A stretch of 64,000 nucleotides of DNA, from positions 2,719,833-2,783,832 of the forward strand of contig VXAI01000013.1 in assembly GCA_013399305.1 (NCBI GenBank), written 5' to 3'. The stretch comes from Rostratula benghalensis (taxonomy: Eukaryota; Chordata; Aves; Charadriiformes; Rostratulidae). The notes beneath the pieces are model-generated. The model made no database searches, was not told the origin of the DNA, and worked only from the letters and a program-made list of their open reading frames with translations. Each line of letters starts with the position of its first letter. Position 1 is the first letter of the stretch. Below are positions 36,801-47,194 of the stretch, in pieces. A program made the translations under genes and the position numbers.

Positions 36801-39800
36801 TCATCTCAGTCCCTACTACATTTTAGTGCTGAGTATCTCCCCAAGAGCTGCTGTTCAGTGCTTTCTGCACAAGCCCTTCTATGTCTGTCAAACAAGTGCA
36901 AAAGTGGTCAGTCCAAAGATATTGAACATTTGATTTTTACTACAGATGCATGCAACTAGCAAGGCTTTTCCAATTCTTTCTATAACTATTTCTATAACTT
37001 CCAATAACATTTTCCCTGAAGATAGTGCCTTCACCTAGGGGTGAGGATTTCATGTATAATCTGAATAATTTAAATTGTGCAAACTATTTGGTTTTTTTAA
37101 ACTTACACATTTAATACAAATGACGGAATGACAGAATTCTTATTTATGGCGTTGAAACAGAATTTACTAAAAAGCATTTATACATTTTGTCTCACAATTA
37201 CATAATTCTTATACTAACCCTGTTGCCTACATCTTCACATTTTCAAGAGGTGTGAATTTGACAGATCAGATGTCAGCTCAGAAAAAGTACACCAAAACTT
37301 GCAAAAGGTTGGATGCCATTCTGGCTACACCGATTAAAGACTGACACATATTTGGAACATGCCAGTTCAAGACTGAAGATGACAACAAAGGAAACCATGA
37401 AGACATGGAGGCTGTGATTGATGGGTAGTATATTATTCTAAATTAATACTTAAGCTGGGAGCTGACATAGTGGAGCAAAACAAAAAAAAATTATATTTTG
37501 GCTTATATGCTGCCTCTTACAATAGCATATACTGAAAGTTCAGAGAAAAATACTTTGCCACACTATTTATAAAACACAAAATATCATCTTAACTCTTTAT
37601 AAATACCTTCTTTATAATACAAATCATACAAGCAAATGGCATCTTGATTTCTATACTTGATTACATATTACCATTTATCCTGTCAGACCTAACCATAAGA
37701 ATCTGACAGCTTTAGAATCTCTGTAACCTCAGCGCAGTTATCTGCAACTCAGAGACTGCTGTATTTCAAGGATGCCAAAACCCAGATACCTCCTCCTCCA
37801 CTCTTCCATACATACCCCTTTCACTTTACACCAATGTCTCTAACTTCCCTCCTGGCACTGTCTCCTCACCTTTATTTCCCAACATTCACCCCATGGCCCG
37901 AATCCCCAGTATTTCTTCATTACCTAGCTTTTTAATTTTCCTTCTCTGGAATTTCCAGACATCAGCACCAGGCTGCCTAACCCAGGCTCATCAAGCAGTT
38001 TCTGATGCAGGGTTGGGGCAAACTGAAACGACACATGCGCTGACAAGGGGACTTCATGTGTCAGTGACTAAACGGGCAATCTGACTGCCTTTCCAAATCA
38101 CCTATTTTTCCTTGCATCCTCACATCAATTCCTCATGGCCAAGAGAACTGTTCAGCAGGCTATAAATTGTGCAACCCTACTCTTGGATTTCTAGCTGCTA
38201 TCTAAAAGTGCCTCACAGGACAGATGCACACTCTATATCAGCAGTTGATCATGTTTGATATGCAAAAATCAGTATGGGCGTCCTTATAAACATCTTTATA
38301 ACACCTATAATTTCTCTCCTTTACATCCTAACCCACCAACAGAAACTATAAATGCCTCCAGCCCCTTAGGACACTTCTATCTGCAATCTCTTGTGATATT
38401 TGTTATGCCCTGTCTCCAGTGCCAGTGTTGGTCTTTCTAAAACAGAACAGGTCTCTCTAAAACAGTCTAGTGTCTCTTAGTCAAGCCTAAAACAGAAGAA
38501 CCTAAGACTTTATCTTAGAGAATTCACTATGGATCATAATCCTTAAATCCCACTTCTCTCTCCTCGGCGAAACACTTTCATTATTTCATATTTTGGGACA
38601 TAAAAATTTCTAACAGAAGTAGGAACCAGTTTCAAATACCAAAACTTACAGACTCCAAACACAGTATTTTTGATTTTTTAAACAAAAATTATATTCCTTT
38701 CTCTTGTTAAAGAGTTTTTGTTTCATCTTTTTCATTCCTTATCTTTCCTCTCCCTAGTTTAATGTCCCTAAAACTTAAAAAGAAAGGTATAGACATGAAT
38801 AATACATCTGCCTTGGCCTGCTCGTGCAAATGTTAATCAGAAAGTAATAAGTAATGTTTTGGAAGCTGAGCTTTTTCCAGCAGAGCAGCCACAGGATGTT
38901 GACTGTCCCAGCCCCAGCATCAAAAAATGGAGAGTCAAAATCACAAGTGTAAGCCTGTATTTTGAGCTCTGGAAAATGAAAGGTCTTTTCTACTTGCAAA
39001 TTCTTTCTTCAATGGGGGATAATCAAAGCAGTTCTTTAGCAGTATAGCATACACTAGTATCATGGCTCCTATCCCCTACCAATCATAATTTCAGTAAAAC
39101 CCCTAGATGTAAGACAAAGACTTTTACAACTCTTTTTTTAGTCATCTTCTACAACCTAATTCTTCCTAAACTGTCTTTTTTTCATTCTGTAAGTGACATT
39201 TACTGCAATTCTTCATAAACCTCTGAGAATTGGATTCCTTGCTCCTGGAATAGAATAAAATATGTGCACAGCCTGTCAGCAGGTCACATGTATCCTGCCA
39301 ACCTACATCTAATAGATTTTTCACTTTTCATCAGTGGATTTCAAGACAGTATGTAGTCTGCCAAATTTACTAAAAAGCTTGCTTCAGTATCGCACTTTCA
39401 AAATGTGCAATCTGTCAAAGCCACAGCTCAAAATGTCTGCTACGATGAGAGTCTTTGAAAAATCTGCTACGGTGTTGGCATTCATTCAGAAAATAATGAG
39501 TATATCAACAGAGAACAAGGGGAAAGGAAAAAAGTTGTTGGGGGAGGGGGAAGAAGTGGTGAGGAAAGAAGATGAATCCTAAATGTAATTTGTTAGCATC
39601 TGAAGAAACTCAGGAATTCTTTCATGCAAGTGTAATTCAGTTTCATACAAATTCCTCCAGGATGACAGCCTGTTAATAGATAAATAGTCTATGAGTGCTA
39701 CATTTAATAACACTGATGAAAAGATAATTTATCGTAGACTTGACCACAACTGTACATAGCAAACCTCAATATTGATTCAAACACTGAATACATTTAACAA

Positions 39801-40401
39801 ACAGTAGAAGACAGCAAAATTGCATGCACTGCTATTGAATTTTATGAGATGCTACATATGGAGAGTACCATAAGAGACAGGCGGATGGAGTAGGGATGCT
39901 TAATTTATTAACTGAAATATGAAGGAAACTGAAGCAATTTCAAGAGACTTGTAAGTAAATAAAAACTTGGTTTTAAGAACAACACTAGTAACAAAATATC
40001 TGAGGACTGAAATGCAACTCTGAGAACTTTCCTTGTCTGTTTTCCTTCATCCTGTATTTAGGAAAATACGCACTTACATTCAAAGGACAGAAAATGAGAC
40101 AAAAAGAGAGTGAAAAAAAAAACATTTAGAAAACGATAAAATATTTGCATATTGATACCAAGTTCTTGTCTACCTACTTGAACAGCTGACAACACAGGCA
40201 AGCTTTCCTGAACAAAATGCTAAGCTATTGAAATGACTGCAGCAGAATTTTGAATTCAAAGCATCATAGAAGAGCTGCTTTACTCCACGCCACGTATCTC
40301 CAAAAACAGGAGGTTACAGAAAGACCCTTGTATACAGGAAGCAAATGCATCCTTAACACTGGAGCATTAACATGTCTGAATCCAACCACTTCCAGAAACA
40401 A
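33861..40401. other. 6.5 kb unique AT-rich sequence
   Basis: No gene or repeat family is recognised. Two overlapping plus-strand frames near 33857-34413 (102 and 106 codons) and one at 36636-36959 (107 codons) have no domain and no splice support. A 2 x 20 bp imperfect tandem lies at 38430-38469, a T/A-rich conserved-looking stretch at 35830-36100 and a purine-rich run at about 39515-39580. Confidence 0.5.
38430..38469. repeat. imperfect 2 x 20 bp tandem duplication
   Basis: Units 38430-38449 and 38450-38469 share ggtctytctaaaacag and differ at four positions. It is a small local duplication with no evident function. Confidence 0.6.
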
Positions 40402-40457
40402 NNNNNNNNNNNNNNNNNNNNNNNNNNNNNNNNNNNNNNNNNNNNNNNNNNNNNNNN
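40402..40457. other. assembly gap of 56 N
   Basis: Fifty-six undetermined bases are followed immediately by an A16 run (40458-40473). A base-calling or assembly drop-out at a homopolymer is the simplest explanation. Frames drawn across the gap are meaningless. Confidence 0.99.
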
Positions 40458-42464
40458 AAAAAAAAAAAAAAAACCAACCGAAAAAATGTCCAAACATAGA
40501 AAATCCTCCACTTCGGATAAAACCTGTGCAAAGTTTGTTGCAACCAAGAAGGCTACAAGCTGACTGAAGTCAATCAACCAGACTTGCAATGGGGAGGATA
40601 CAACTAGAATAAACAGGACTTGTGAGTTAATTGCATAGCCAGTTTAGTTTTCTCTATTAAAAAGTTAAATATCCATTTTATATTCTAATAAAATCTGGTT
40701 TTGTTGTTTCTTTTAAGAGCCTTAGCTGTTCTCTAGGAGTCTCACTGAAAATCTCACCTGGGGTATATCAGACCAACTTTTGAAAGACTTCTTTACTTAA
40801 TTAATTATTACATTGAAATTGCTCTTAATACAGAGAATAAAAGCACTTCAGTCCCTTTTTCATGCAAAAGCAGAAAAAAAATATTTATTCACTGAGATTA
40901 TGGCTTTATGTGTAATTGTCATGTCCCTAAGAGCACTACAAGTGTACAAGTTTATTTTGGCCACCAAAGTCATTGTCTTTGGTTGCCTTTAAGAGACAGA
41001 ATTAAGAAATTGGTTAGCATTTGATAAAAAATACTAAAAAGAGATTGGTTTTTAATACCAATCTTTTGAAGCTTTAGTCCCTCTTTCTTTCCCTCCCTTG
41101 CTCCCATTCAAATGTCTTTTACAGTGGGTTCACATACATAAATTTTGTTTGTATAAGGAAACCACCTTGTGGAAGAGTCCAGTGGAGGTAATTAAGATGA
41201 ATAAGAGCTTCATAATTTTGCATTATGGACATAAACTGAGATTCTGAACTTTGGAATGGAGATTTCTTTCCAAATATAAGCATGGTAAGTTAAAGTAGAT
41301 AAATTGGAGAGTTTGTCCTGTAGTCTGTTAAACCAATGCAGCCAGAATACATCAAAAAATATATAAAGTTAATGTAGCTGGTATTATGGAGCAACATGAC
41401 AGCCAGGCCACTTGAAGCTCCTTCAAACTCTCATATTTTCCAGTGCAGCTGGTCTGTAAGGAAATTAGGAAGTGTGTGGACTTCAGTTCTTTTATATGCA
41501 TTGTAGGTTTGTCTTGGCAAACTTCAAAATTGCATTTAAATGTTTATAGGTTCTGCCTTGTGGGATCTTCAGAAGACATTTCTGAATTTTTTTAAACTAT
41601 GGCTTCAGCATAAGTACTGCAAAATTGTTTCAATATGGGAGTATGGGATGGGGAGTAGAGAGAAAGAGATCATTCATCAGCTTAACATGATTTTGAATTT
41701 TGTTTCTCCCTTTTTGTAGAAGACTACCAAAATCAGCAGCCTTGATGATGCAACCTGCATCCTGCTTCCAGGTTTATACATTGTTTGATGTTACAGTTCT
41801 TTAAATGATTGCCTCCTGCAACAAAATGTAGAGACTTCAGATTGCAATTAAGATGCCATAGTCTCAGATTTTCTTCTTACAAGTGGCAAAAGAGTATAAT
41901 GGTTCATCAATGAGTCAAAGCAGCAGAGGCTCAAGCACCTTTCATGTGTGAAAAATGTCAACAGCTTTTGTTGGCTTCATTAAGTCAGGAGTGTTTAAAA
42001 GTTTGCAGATTTAGGCTCACCAGCTGCAACTTTAGAGCATATGTCTGTTAAGTGTTTTAGGTTTGACCAGGACTGAGCTTTCAAAGGGAATTTCCTAACC
42101 ATCTCCATTTACCAGTCTCCAATTCACAGTACAGAGCAGTCTCAGTGTCTAAACTCCACTTTCACATAAAATGGGTTTTGCCTGGAATGTGTTTTGAGAT
42201 CTCATAAGCTCCCATACTGATGTGATCAACTGTGTGTTCCATCAGAGCCTTTCCCACTCTGAAATAGTTTGTTCTCAGTTGAGTTTTTCTACTTGTCTAA
42301 AGGGGGACTTTTCAATATGCTGTAAGAGGGCCAACATGTATGTTGAAGTTCTTTGCAAGACAACCTCTTTCTGTTTTACCTTTAAAACTCTAGAAAAGAA
42401 GCGCACTTTGAAAATGAACTCTTATCCTGGTGTGCGGATGATAAAAAAAATGCCAACAAACCGT

Positions 42465-42484
42465 GGGGTGGGGTGGGGGGCGGG
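42465..42484 (+). other. strong G-quadruplex motif
   Basis: Runs of 4, 4, 6 and 3 G residues are separated by single-base loops (T, T, C). This is the tightest quadruplex pattern in the window, and one-base loops favour very stable parallel quadruplexes in general. It is followed directly by an A/C-rich stretch (a8, cccc, aaac). Confidence 0.75.
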
Positions 42485-44416
42485 AACCAAAAAAAACCCC
42501 AAACAAACATTCAAAAACTAAGAAAAGTGGCCTTACAAAATGTTCTTTGGAAAACAAAAGCCATATCAAGCCTCAAGGAATTCTGGACTTGCCGGAGGAC
42601 TGCAGACTAGGTCTGCTCCTTTCCTTTATCCCAAAAGAGGAATCCCATCCAAATTAGCTTTTGATGATGTGTAAGATTAGGGGAGAAAAAGATACACTTT
42701 AGATTTTAAAATCACCTCTCTAAAGCAACCTTTTGTTCCACTGGCTAACCCCCTACTTTTGGTAAAACTATTTGGTTGCATACTGTGGAAGCAGGGAAAT
42801 GTAGCTGAGCTGGCCCAGATCCATCATAAGGAGTTAACAGAAGGGGATTGTATCTGGGTCCCAGTCTGGGAGAGACAGAAGTGCTTTTGTTTCATTGCAG
42901 TGGAATCCTGCAGGAAGGTTAAATAGCAGACAGAACTCAACAACAGAGAAGTGATAATACTACATAGGCTCTAACCTGTGCAATACACAAAGATATACAT
43001 ACACACCATGGAGAATATTAACATCTCCAATTTTAGGCATCTAATATAACCACCTACTCTCACTTCCAGCCAATGGAAAGAGAAAAGATTTTTTTTCCAA
43101 GGGATAAAAAAGGGATTCCTTGATCTAAACTGCCCCCGGAGCTGACTCCCCCTTGCTCACTTTCTGCACTGACTACGGGAAGAAAGTGCAGAGACCAGCC
43201 AGCTATGCTAGACACTGAGAAATTCCCTGATGTAAATATCTAGCAATGTGCCTTTCCTAACCCCACAGATACTGAGGATTTTGAAGACAAGGGCTCTGTT
43301 TTATAGCTAGCTAAACTAATCCTTTCTCTACTGGCTTGTCAGATAAGTCAGTCCTATGAAGTTTCATAGAACAAACAGTTGTTTTGAAAGCTAGAATCAT
43401 CCCAAAATTTAGAAGACTGAAGGCGTTTGGGAATGCCATTTTATTGCTTCCTTCTTTTTCTAGAAGACAGACTGTACATAGTTTCTTGAGGAAAACCACT
43501 TTTAATTTAAAAAAGGGGTTGAACTCTTTGGTTGCAACAGTCTCAGCCACAGACTGCACACGGTTTTAAGAGAATGTTAATTACAGTGGAATGATTAATT
43601 TAGAATTGGATTAAGATAACTTGACTGCTTTGTAAGTTCCTACAAACTGATTTTCTTCATGTTTCTTGAGGATTCAAAGGAAATAGCTACAGATAGCCAT
43701 AACAAAAAGTGATATGGTGAAATTATGAAAGATTGAAGTATTTGTGGAAATTCTTTCAGAGTATTCATTCAGCTCTAATGGAAAACTCCCTTCCAAATTT
43801 TTCAAAAGTTGCACTTTACTGCACAGTCTTAACTTAGGTAATTGCATGTAATATTAGTGCATACTAGGAATTCCCAATAATCTGAAGTTCAGCTACTCCA
43901 CAGAAAAGACTTTGAGGAACTCAGTTAATCATTTCACCGTGAGGAGCCTAAATATATGCTAACAATGACACCAGTTTCAAAAAGACATTGCATTATAGAG
44001 ACTGAATAAAATATCTAGCAACTATGGTCTTATATAAGCAATCAAGAGGTCTTCTTAAAATAAGGGCTCTTTACGCTGATTATGCAATGCATATAAGTAA
44101 GAAATGACCTTTTTGTACATGCAGAAAATATTCTAAGCTATTATTTTATGGCCTACTGCATGTATTCACCATTTTGTTCTGAATTTCTTAAATATTTATT
44201 TATCTATTAGACCAAAACAAATTCTTCCTAGCTGAATCAGCTTCATACATTTCAGGAAGCTGAAATGTCAAACACGCATCCTAAGACTGCTGTTGCACTT
44301 CACCAAGTTACCTACAACAGACAAAAGATCATCCTTTGCTTCAGCCCCAGCTGTGCAGTAGGCCATGGTGGGGCCATGAGAAAGCCCACTCCTAGTCAAC
44401 TGTACCTCATTCTCTG

Positions 44417-44434
44417 AAAAAAAAAAAAAAAAAA
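44417..44434. repeat. A18 homopolymer
   Basis: Eighteen consecutive A residues with no retroposed sequence recognised upstream, so there is no evidence that it is the tail of a processed copy. Confidence 0.9.
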
Positions 44435-44999
44435 GGTTAAACATTTTTTCTTCAAAGAAGGAGGATATCACAGAAGCACCAGGAATGAAGACAGGAAGAT
44501 ACACCAAAACAGGCTGTGGCAGATCCAGCTCCATTGCCTGGACTGCTCAAAAGAGGAGCCAAGACACTTATCAAGCTGAAAAGCCAGCACGTGTACACAA
44601 ACATACATTATGTTATGTGCTTAATGTTATAGTGCACATCAGCCTCAAGTGATAACCTCATTATTATTGAACAGATATGTAACGGGGTTTGATCTATTGT
44701 ATTTGCTTACATTTTGCAAGTGCAAGCATCCTGAAATTATCTTTGAAAGCTAACTTCCGAGATTTGTAAGGAGAGTAAATAGAGTGTTTTCCGTGACCGA
44801 TGTCCATGAGCACCCTTTGAAGCAAATCTTTATCTTTCCGTATAAACATTTTGTCAACTGCTTCCTTTCTCACTTACGCACACAGTCATGAAGTTCCTCA
44901 CGTATTGCCCCGAACTGAAACACGCATGCCTCACCAGCCTCCTGGCCTGCATATTCCCCTGATCTACTCACGGTTCATTTCACTTATTATACTATCTAT

Positions 45000-45230
45000 T
45001 GGCACAAGGTTCGGCGCAGCGGTTCCACCGGGCACCCTTGTGTCCCTGCTCACTCACAGGGCTCGGTGCCAGCACCAGCAGTCACAGCAAACATCCCGGC
45101 GTGGGGAGCCACTGGCTGGCAGCCCCCAGCCACGCTTCCCGAGGGCAAATCCCTCGGGGTGGGAGGTCGCACCTCTCCCCTGCTCCCAACAAACGCTAGA
45201 GGCAACAACCTCCTTCTCAGCCTACAAACC
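45000..45230. other. short CpG-enriched, GC-rich patch
   Basis: About twelve CpG dinucleotides fall within roughly 200 bases of clearly GC-rich sequence, in a window that is otherwise strongly CpG-depleted. Further CpGs are scattered upstream from about 44755. A plus-strand frame of 129 codons (44851-45240) crosses it but looks like a by-product of GC-rich DNA, rich in Pro, Ser, Arg and Gln. It could be a small CpG island (promoter or enhancer), a decayed GC-rich repeat or an unmethylated exon. No TATA box or initiator can be assigned. Confidence 0.4.
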
Positions 45231-45739
45231 TCCCTTCTAGCACTAGAATATTACGATATAGGGTTTGCAATATTTTCCCTTCAGGGGACTTTTTAGCAAT
45301 GGATGTGCCAGGAATTTCATTAAAACACAACATTGACTTAGCAGCTCAAGTCTCTGGCGATTTTCCCCAAGGAAAAACTGGCAGGATGGATTCCAGGCTC
45401 CTCTTCCAGTTACACAACACCACGGTGCTTCCTACACACACCACTGACTTATGAGGATGCTTTAAACTTGCATTACTCTTCCCACTCAAACAAGATGTCA
45501 GTTTTAATGTCTGCTAATAATACAGAAGTATTCTGATGATTCAGAGCGTGGCAGCTGACTCACAACTCACTTTTGCACTACTGAATCCAATGCACGTTGC
45601 CAGAGAGGACAAAAGTCTTGCAAACTGGAAGAAAAGGTTTCCTTCTGGGAAATGCTTGTTAGGAAAAAGCTTACTTGAATTCTTGAACTTTTTTTTTTTT
45701 TTAAATGGATATATTGTTAATAAATATACCCATTGTCAA
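45231..45739. other. unique spacer, no gene seen
   Basis: AT-richer sequence between the CpG-rich patch and the GC-rich block, with a T14 run at 45689-45702. The start of a 169-codon open frame (45536-46045) falls here, but the frame crosses the homopolymer and then the GC-rich block, and I reject it as a gene. Confidence 0.5.
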
Positions 45740-46020
45740 GGCCTCACAAAGGCTGGTGAGTCCACTGGGTTCAGTGGTGAGGGCTCCCCAGGAGACCTGG
45801 CTGGGCAGGGCTGGGCAGCCAGGGCCTGTCCCACCCCAGCCAGGAGCAGGGAAAGCTCCAGCACCAGGCATCAACCACCTCCATGGGGATGGGAAGGGGC
45901 TGTTGCCAGTGAAGAGCCCATGGATGGGCCCAGATGGGGATCCATGGCCAGGCAGGTGTGTGGGGAGCTGGAGACCAACCCTGCTGCACGAGATCCCACT
46001 TTCCTGGGGCAGGGGTTGAT
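45740..46020. repeat. sharply bounded GC-rich block, probably an unidentified interspersed repeat
   Basis: About 280 bases of GC-rich, Gly/Trp/Pro-coding-like sequence begin abruptly at 'gtcaaggcctcac' and end abruptly after 'ggggcaggggttgatgg', with AT-rich DNA on both sides. The abrupt composition change and the length suggest insertion of a short repeat, such as an LTR fragment or SINE-like unit. It also holds several G-runs (GGG at 45803, 45808, 45813 and 45822) that fit a quadruplex pattern. I cannot name the family. I see no clear target-site duplication and no similarity to the CR1 copies or to the LTR at 18 kb. Confidence 0.4.
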
Positions 46021-46588
46021 GGTTTTCTCTCTTTACTCAACATGAAACAGTCATCCTCTTGTGTCAATACATCATGTTGAGTCTAAAACTTCCAACAAAT
46101 ACAAATATTTCTGAGAGAAAGTGTGCTCAGATTCTCTTCTAGCAACACTTATTTACACCAGAAATTAATTGACGCAGTTTAAACATGCAATTCATCTGAA
46201 ACTTTTTGGACAAAGCATTGCCATCATATACCACATTATTGTCTCATTTATTCATTCTTCTAAGCTCTAAATACAAAATAACCCAATATCTTACATTCCT
46301 AGTGATAACTGGAATGACTTCATAAAATGTCATCGATATAAAGCATACGGAATAAAAAACTAAGCATATATCAATGCTGCATTAAAGAAGGGAAAAGTGA
46401 GAAAGTGCACTTTCAAATATTTTTGCTTCTACATTCTGACCTGCCAGCCATTTAGCCTATAAATAAGTGGATTTACTCTCTTATAGACTGTATTCTTTCC
46501 TTCAAAAATGGACCAATTCGTCATTATTATTGTCAAAACCACTAAGTTCATTGGCTATAAGTGTCCTTCTGCAGGGATACATCATCTC

Positions 46589-46610
46589 TAAAAATAAATA
46601 AATAAATAAA
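46589..46610. repeat. (AAAT)n microsatellite
   Basis: About four to five perfect AAAT units on the plus strand. Likely polymorphic in length. Confidence 0.85.
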
Positions 46611-46902
46611 AGCCAGGCAATCAGACCTGCAGACAAGCATTAAAATCCTAAATTCAGATATAAATGCATAACACTAATTTTAGTTGAATCAGCTTTGGGA
46701 TTGATTTTTGACTGCTCCTTAACTCAACACATAATCACAACTGTAAATACACTTATTCTGGAAATATTTGATGCACTCATGCAAACAAACAGACCTTGGG
46801 AACTTGGAACTGGCAAACCTTTGTGTTCATGCTTTAAATTTTTATTTAAGGTGATTTGCCAGGCCCATAGCTTATATAATATACATACACACATATATAT
46901 AC

Positions 46903-46924
46903 AAAAAAAAAAAAAAAAAAAAAA
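46903..46924. repeat. A22 homopolymer after a short AT/AC dinucleotide tract
   Basis: Twenty-two A residues are preceded by an alternating ATACATAC/ATATAT stretch. The following 'cctaaaccctaaa' resembles a telomere-like unit but has only two copies and is treated as chance. Confidence 0.9.
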
Positions 46925-47095
46925 CCTAAACCCTAAAGGTAATTTATATATCAGGTGGACTTCATTAATCAATACCATATCGCTATTATGCAAATACTGC
47001 ATGCTTGAATCTGATCTGCTGATCTATAACCTACTCAGCTGTTATAGGTGGGAAGTTAAACATTTCTAAAGGAAAACAGTTTTACTGCCTGCTAC

Positions 47096-47194
47096 TTGTT
47101 TCAGAACATTTTTTAGGAATCGGCTTTGGTTTCGGCAATGTTCGATGCACAGCAGCTGGAGCAGCCGGTGATCCAGATCCTTTAAATACAACAG
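47096..47194 (-). other. exon-like segment, 99 bases, open, phase 1-1 (candidate only)
   Basis: On the minus strand a pyrimidine-rich acceptor (cctgtgtgtctctag) precedes a 99-base segment that is open in the phase used and ends at a GTAGCA donor. The length is a multiple of three. The encoded peptide is proline- and lysine-rich, with GSGSPAAPAAVHRTLPKPKP followed by IPKKCSET. Four CpGs fall in about 60 bases, unusual for this window. On the plus strand the same DNA could also be read as an exon, 47117-47208, from a TTTTTTAG acceptor to a CAG/GTGATG donor (peptide beginning with IGFGFGNVRCTAAGAAGDPD). I do not recognise either peptide. The donor on the minus strand is only fair. It could instead be a conserved noncoding element. 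Confidence 0.25.

Larger units (their letters stand above)
40474..44999. other. unique AT-rich sequence with G-quadruplex motif and exon-like segment
   Basis: No gene or repeat family is recognised. Two items stand out: a 52-base segment with good splice-site borders at 41720-41771 and the G-rich motif at 42465-42484. An A18 run lies at 44417-44434. CpG becomes more frequent from about 44755 toward the patch at 45.0 kb. Confidence 0.5.

Noticed and set aside
40250..40589. Open frames running across the N gap
   Set aside because: The gap has no sequence, so these frames are artefacts.
44851..45240. 129-codon open frame in the CpG-rich patch
   Set aside because: No domain is recognised, GC-rich DNA lacks stop codons, and there is no splice or start context. 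The DNA-level CpG enrichment is reported instead.
45536..46045. 169-codon open frame, the longest in the window
   Set aside because: It runs through a T14 tract (poly-Phe) and then the GC-rich block. Composition is set by the underlying DNA, there is no domain, and overlapping frames on both strands are also open there.
46035..46082. 11 bp inverted repeat ACTCAACATGA / TCATGTTGAGT with a 26-base loop just after the GC-rich block
   Set aside because: One arm pair of this size is near chance expectation for the window, and it is not symmetric about the GC-rich block, so it does not define transposon ends.
46925..46939. Two CCTAAA units resembling a telomeric repeat
   Set aside because: There are only two imperfect units beside an A22 run. 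Vertebrate telomere sequence is TTAGGG/CCCTAA, and no array is present.
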